Below, piece by piece: positions 58,324-64,000 of a stretch of DNA of 64,000 nt. Within the stretch, counting starts at the first letter, position 1. The number at the start of each line of letters is the position of its first letter. The notes under the pieces are model-generated. The model did not search any database and was not told where the DNA came from. It worked only from the letters and a program-made list of their open reading frames with translations. Source of the stretch: Prunus persica (Eukaryota; Streptophyta; Magnoliopsida; Rosales; Rosaceae). The stretch lies in assembly GCF_000346465.2 (NCBI RefSeq), contig NC_034016.1, positions 2,309,352-2,373,351 of the forward strand, written 5' to 3'. The position numbers were made by a program, and so were the translations under genes.

Positions 58324-59463
58324 TTCATTTTTTCGCACTGAGCTTTTTGTACGGTAGTTTTATTTATTCCTGCAGCTTTTTGTAGGTTCTAGTTTTGTTT
58401 CAATGGGTTTTCTCCCCTGGTTCTTGTGAACTCTTGTGAAAATTCCTGTATCAGTGGACTGCTTTTATGGTGGTTCAACTATTACTTGATGCATCAGATG
58501 CAAGTTTTTGTTTTGTCATACAACTGTGCTGAAAGGCCCTAACACACTGCTCTGAAAACAGACCAATAAACTGGAACATAATTTCCAAATGCCTTTGCCA
58601 TATCTCAGATTAATTTTAGCATCCTACTCAACTATAACCTAAATAGCTAATGGCCTTCAAATCTAATATGAGGTTGAATCTCTATTGCTATTTTTCTTTT
58701 GTTTTATTTAAAGGTTGTCTGTAACACTGCCAGCAAGAGGGCGCAGTTTATTTTCACTCTAAAATTTTCTTGATGTATACCAAAAATTGATTTCTCTTGA
58801 TGATTCCTGGAGACTCTAAAATCATCATTCTGCCTCACTTTGAAAGAGGCTCAGCGTTTGAGGAGACATTGCCATATAGCAGAAACTTGATAAGACATGA
58901 ATCATTTGTTGCAAAAGGGTGATCCCGTTGGAAGTTGATAATAATATCATGTAATGGGACCCATGAATTAATGTTGATGCAACAAAATTAAGACTTTGTA
59001 TGTATGGTATAGACTTGGCTACAACAAAATATGCATGTGTGTTAGACCAGTTGGTCAGGATAGTGAGGTCGTTCTCTTTACACCCAAGTCGAATCTTCCT
59101 CTTTGCATATTTGATTAATTTAGTGTAATTTAAAATAAAAATAAAAACAAAAAAGGTGATGTATTAATTGAAGACCATTCGGTCTTTATTTGTTGACAAC
59201 TAGGACGAAAATGGTTGCTTTTACGGTTATAAATAGATGCAAAATGTGAGTAGAATCTAGATTCTTCTCTCATTTTTATGTAGTATTCTTGTACACTACT
59301 TGGGTAAGTTGAAACAGATCGATCTTATGCATCCATGATAGAAGTAGACAACTTGTACCATTTGAGCAAGACGTGCCCAATACCAAGAAGCAGCAAAATT
59401 ACACAAAGACAAGCTTAGGATTATTCTTATCAGTGCCTTGGGATTTTCTTTAACGTAAATGTC
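58324..59463. other. Intergenic between convergent SDC1 and P450 genes
   Basis: Contains the 3'UTR of SDC1 (T-rich, tttttgtaggttc) and the 3' side of the P450. No other gene or repeat recognised. Confidence 0.6.
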
Positions 59464-61832
59464 TCAAAGTGACTCAACTACAATCGGATACTTGTTTTTC
59501 GGCATCCTTACAAGAGTTGGCTGGACTGAGTCGTCTTTCTCCAGAGGGATCCACCTGTAACAGTGATTAAATCCAGAATCAGAATAAAAGTTCTCTGAAA
59601 ATTCAGCTCAGATGGTTAAAGTTATCCTATCCATCTCAACCATTTCCAACTGCATGAAAAATTGGACAAATCATATGTTTTCTCTATACGTTCGATTACG
59701 CTGCACAGTTTCTATTTGACTTATGCTTATAGCTGTTAATTTTTTATATATGATTTTAATATTTTAAACTGAAAGATGTCATTCTTCATCTTACTTGTAT
59801 CTGCAGACCAGGTGATGAATGAATACTGAGATTTCGAGCTTGGCCAGGTTGATTCCGGGGCACATTCGCTGTCCGCTACCAAATCCAAGGAAGCTAAAAG
59901 GCTTTAGGGGTGCCTGCATTTTTTTTAACAATTATTTAACAATACAATGGTTTCAGGAAGCTACATATATCAACTGCAAATTGCTGATATGAAAATAGCT
60001 TACATCAAACCTGGAGGGATCAAACTTTTGAGGATTGGGAAAGATTTCTGGGTCATGGTGAATGGAGACAACATCCAAGTTAACAGACCAGCCTTTCTCT
60101 ATTTTGTATCCTGTAATGTGGAAAATGAGTTAGAACCATGTAGTCACACTTGTGCAGTAAATGTTGGCTTTTGTTATCTCTTTTTTGGAGACAAAGTGTC
60201 GTACCATCAATCTCGAAATTCTGGGCAGCTTTTCTTGAATTCCAAGGTAATATAGTGGCTCTTCTAAGAGTTTCATTGATTACCTGAGATTCAACACTCT
60301 AGATATCAGTTGTCAGCTGATAAGTTATAACAGAAGAGCTTTAAAGATTAATGAGCTGATTACTTTGGCGGTGTATGGCATGTTGTTAACTTCATCCCAT
60401 GTTAGATTTGCTCCATTTTCTCGGTTTGATTGAATTTGTTGATGCTCATCCTGTAAGTTCGACACTTTTTATATTTTAGTCCTCTGTGGAAATCAAATAT
60501 CAATGAAAACTTTGCCTTGGTGGCTAGATACATTACTCTTAGTTGTTCCAGAACAGAAGGGTTTTCTCCAAGGAATTTAATAAGCCATGTGAGAGCAGCA
60601 GTCGTAGTATCATGACCTGCAACCAACAGAGTTAATATGTTGTCCTTCAATTGTTTATCAGTGAGTTTATCTTTATCATCTTCATCCCCTGCTGCTTTGC
60701 TATGTTTCATTATCAGTGATTCTAAGAAATCTTTTTGGAAGCCTCCTCCACTTCTCCTTTTAGAAATGACTGAGTCCAACATTGCATACATCCTATCTCG
60801 AGCCTGATAAGATAGAACGAAAGTATCAGAGATAAATTCCAACACTATCCATACAACATTTGAAGAAGAAAAATGTGTGTATTCATTACTGTTCCAAACT
60901 GATGAGCTATGAAGAAGTGATACCTGAATACCAAGATGGAAAGCTGTTCCCGGGATTTTAAATGGCAAGGATGCAAAGGAGGAAGAGATGAGTTTAAAAT
61001 TGGATCTAAACTTCTCCTGCTCTTCACCAGCAGGCTCCAAGCTCATTATCATGTTGCCGATAACTTTGAGAGTGAACTGCAAAAACATTAGAATATTAAG
61101 TTGTTTCCCTGGAAACAGTGTTACAGTGAAGATTAAGAAATGTTCTACTTGACTTGGTAACCAATACTAAACTGTAGAAGCTTCTTCAAGAACCAAAACT
61201 GTTCGTCCGGGCCACTGTTCTAATGTCTCAATTGCAAGAGTATTGATAAACTTAAAATATTTTTTAAGGCCATCAACTGATAGGGGCTCTGCAATCAACC
61301 GTCTAAGCCGCTTGTGTTCTTCTCCAGTGGTTTGGAGCAAGCTGGTAGGCCCTAGCACCTGCTGCCCTGTGTAGAAGAGGTTTAAGCTCACCATCCCATC
61401 TTTTCCTGCTAACAACATCTTGCTTGCTTCCCTCCCAGTCATGAACACAGTGAATCTACCCAACACACTAGTCTTGAACACTTTCCCATACCTAAAAAAT
61501 AAATTACTAAGCTCAATATTGAAAGATCACAATAGATATCTTTTGGAAAATTTGGAAATTCATTTTTTAATGCAAAAGTCAAAAGCAGATGCGGGGGCAG
61601 ATTTTGATTTAACTGATTACCTCTGCTGCCTCTTGTTCACGAAGCTGTAAATACCAGATGGACTTGAAAACTCTGATATAAATGAGAAGCTTTCTCCCAC
61701 AATTGGCCAACCCAAGCTACCTGGGATGTCCACCAAGCTCTTTGGTGATGAAGTCCAAGAGTGCAGCACAAAGAAAGCTGACAAAACAAAAATTAATACC
61801 AGTGCCAAGATGACTAAGATGAACAGCTCCAT
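59464..61832 (-). CDS. Cytochrome P450, CYP85 clan (CYP722A-like), 9 exons, 477 aa
   Basis: Microsomal heme monooxygenase. Exons (minus): 61832-61621, 61491-61173, 61076-60924, 60803-60537, 60450-60364, 60283-60205, 60110-60004, 59913-59795, 59554-59464; all GT..AG, phases consistent, TGA stop. N-terminal anchor [20 protein letters not shown], proline hinge [14 protein letters not shown]-helix AGHDTT (290-295), K-helix ETLR (Glu350, Arg353), then DPSRF, and the heme loop [10 protein letters not shown] with Cys426. The 9-exon layout and [20 protein letters not shown] region fit the CYP85 clan and look to me closest to CYP722A (relatives of ABA 8'-hydroxylases and the strigolactone enzymes CYP722B/C). 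Substrate unknown. The start is the ATG at 61832; an upstream in-frame TTG is not a start. Intact. Confidence 0.92.
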
Positions 61833-62962
61833 TGCAAGTTGGCTAACCAAAAGTTATCAAACGATCATATGAGTCTTTTGACTTTAAAATATAATAAAAG
61901 GCACACTTGAAATAATTCTGGAAGTAACTAAACATGACTGCCATTACTTGTACTAAAACCATCATCTCATTCGACGGCTTTGTAATTAACGTTAGCGCTT
62001 AATCAATCATTATTTAATTACATACGTGAAAGCTTATGTATGTTCTTGTTTGACATTTTTCCTCTGCTGGCATTTCTAGGAGCCCTCTGTTTTTCTTATG
62101 TGTTTCTATTATTAGGCTGATTTTTTTAATCTGCTTTGGTGCTAATAAACCAATTTCCTATAGTAGTCACTTGTCAGTGGATGCTTAACCGCATTAGTCT
62201 TCAATTGTGGCAGATAGTGACAATTTCATTGCCGGCGGCTTGCTTGTCTTACAAAATCTCCATATTTTATTAAGAAAAGTATTAGATATTGCCGCTTGTA
62301 TTTTGCCGAGCAAAAATACAAACAATATTAGTTCAAACCAAGTGGATTAACAAAAACGAAGTAAAGAACAACTGGGGATACTGATCACAATGTGCCATGA
62401 TAGATTCCCACTGGGCGGCTTGCTTATCTAGATTCTTTGTGCTTTCCCCTTTTTTTTTGTCTTTTGAGAATTTTTGTTTTCTGGTCTGATGTCTTTTGAG
62501 ATTAGGGTTGAGATGCTTAAAAGCAACAAGAAGCACTTGTTAATTGTTGCAAATAAGACAGATATTATAGTGGAACATTACCATCTGAGAGAGTTCATAG
62601 GCATGTCAGATACATAGTTACTAACAACATCACAATGTTTCAAACAATGACTTTGCCGCTTGTATAGCATCTTTCCCCAAAACCAAATCACATGTAAATG
62701 CTTGATTGACAAAATTTAGATTAAGCTGGAAGCCCTCTGTTTCCATTTTTCTAACCATGTATTTACTGAAGCATAACTAGTAGCTACCAAGTCATCTGAA
62801 GCTCTTAGATAGAACAAAATACCTTTCGTACATTTACATAGCTTTTGAGCTGCTACCAGTCTACCCACATTGTTAAGCTCCACTTTTACATGTGTCCCTC
62901 CCTTCATCCTGAACTTTATTAATCCCTACCATATGATTTCCCCTTTCACCTTATCAAGGACT
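61833..62962. other. Intergenic between P450 promoter and PPR relic
   Basis: No gene or clear repeat. Contains the P450 5' region; no TATA box could be assigned with confidence. Confidence 0.5.
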
Positions 62963-64000
62963 TCAAACCTGGGGTTGGCCACCATCAACATAATTTTCCA
63001 ACTTATCGCACGAACCTGTTGGTAAATAACCCTTTTTTCTCAATAATCTCAAAATCTCATGTGCTGATTTCATATCTCCCTTCTCTTTCAAGTACTTAAG
63101 ACATGCGTACAAAGTCGAATGGTTAAACTTCCGTCCTGGTCGACTTGACATTTTTGCTGCGTTTTTCATTGCTTCCACTGCCTCTCCCATGTGACCATTC
63201 ATATGATATTCCGTAGCCAAAATAAGAAATGCGCTTGCATTCCCCTTTCCGCTCTCCATAAGCTTCTCTACATATGATTTGGCCTTCTCAAACAGACCTT
63301 GCCTGCAGTAAGCAGTGACCAGCAAGTTGGGTATTCTAATGTCATAGAATTTGACCCCAGATTCCCATTCCTGCACAATCTTCTCAGCGCCGTCAATGTC
63401 ACCCAGCTTCATTAACGAACTCACCATACATCGATACCCATTGCTGTAGAATCCTACGGTGTTTTTGTGCAAATCCCAAATCCGAAACACCTCATCTTTA
63501 TTACCAATAACAGCATATGAAGTCATCAGGCGTTCATAACCAATTTTCCTTGTGTCATTGTCAATCAGTTGCTCCGATCTCCTCAGAATGTCGTGTCCTC
63601 TCCAACAGTCCAGCCTTCAAGCACGCTTTCGCTGCAACAAAATAACCACGCCAGTCCATGGTGACCAGAGGATCAGCTTCCATCTTCACCAAAAGCTTTT
63701 CCATTTGGTCGAAGTCACCAGTGGCTGCATACGATAACATCCTAAGTTTCAATGTTTGAATGTCATAACCAAAGTTTTTATTCTTCCATCTCTTCGACTA
63801 GAACGTGTAGTTTTTCATATTCACCCGTTCGAAAATAGAGGGATACCATTGCATTATAATCCGAAAATCCTTTCGCAAAACCCAGATTTACGACGTGTAT
63901 AGCAGTATAAGAGAGAACCATACACTACTCTACATGGGTATGGGATGCTATCTCCGGGAGACAGATCGTGCTTCATCACATCACTCATCCATTCTGAAAC
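62963..64000 (-). pseudogene. Pentatricopeptide repeat (PPR) protein gene, frameshifted, continues past the window
   Basis: Encodes a P-type PPR protein of the At2g20710-like mitochondrial group (family assignment from memory): FGYDIQTLKLRMLSYAATGD, DFDQMEKLLVKMEADPLV, YAVIGNKDEVFRIWDLHK, DIDGAEKIVQEWESG, IPNLLVTAYCRQGLFEKAKSY, ending at TGA 62963-62965. Lesions on the way upstream: 2 nt missing near 63598 (GAG AG|GACACGAC where GAG AGA GGA CAC GAC is expected), 1 extra nt near 63780 (GAAGAA T AAAAAC), and short deletions between CRVVYGSLLYCYT and NLGFAKGFSDYNAM (about 63905) and after MKHDLSPGD (about 63960). PPR proteins bind organellar RNA; this copy cannot make a full product unless the lesions are assembly errors. 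Confidence 0.82.

Noticed and set aside
61833..61850. Upstream start of the P450 (TTG codon)
   Set aside because: TTG is not a normal plant start; the ATG at 61832 places the membrane anchor at the N terminus as usual.

Overview
This window is plant nuclear DNA. Its genes have many small introns with GT..AG borders, it carries eudicot gene families (germin-like cupins, beta-carbonic anhydrase, serine decarboxylase, CYP85-clan P450, PPR), and its intergenic DNA is AT-rich and full of LTR-retrotransposon and MITE remains. A woody rosid, possibly Rosaceae, is my impression from the overall look; that is inference, not something shown here.

Layout. 1-7.4 kb: a copia-type LTR with short tandem repeats, a 120-codon intronless ORF, a hAT (BED + hATC) transposase gene broken by one in-frame stop, and an exon-intron fragment of a Rossmann-fold dehydrogenase-like gene. 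7.4-10.3 kb: a 2.96-kb solo LTR (copy A) with a 5-bp target duplication and a hairpin tandem array. 11.3-13.8 kb: a complete 8-exon beta-carbonic anhydrase gene (minus strand, 255 aa). 14-21.4 kb: intergenic DNA with a copia RT/RNase H remnant, several MITEs and a truncated third relative of the long LTR. 21.4-47.1 kb: a tandem array of five intact two-exon germin-like protein (GLP) genes, all on the minus strand. Between them lie duplicated flanking blocks, two Myb/SANT-like pseudogenes (one split by a Cassandra-type solo LTR carrying 5S rRNA-like sequence), and solo LTR copy B, which itself holds a second, nested solo LTR. 47-55.7 kb: gene-poor decayed copies of the same blocks plus TEs. 55.9-58.3 kb: a complete 5-exon serine decarboxylase gene (plus, 480 aa). 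59.5-61.8 kb: a complete 9-exon cytochrome P450 gene (minus, 477 aa), convergent with it. 63.0 kb to the end: a decayed PPR gene (minus) running off the window.

The functional genes are independent housekeeping or specialised genes, not a pathway cluster, apart from the GLP array. GLP1 and GLP3 form one sequence type (alpha); GLP2, GLP4 and GLP5 form another (beta). The array order alpha-beta-alpha-beta-beta, and a Myb/SANT relic next to GLP2 and GLP4, suggest duplication of a multi-gene unit followed by a recent GLP4/GLP5 tandem duplication.

The most unusual signal is inside the two long solo LTRs. Each carries a tandem array of about 45-bp hairpin units whose apical sequence is conserved, while the stem arms differ from unit to unit yet stay complementary. 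I do not recognise this arrangement from any described element.
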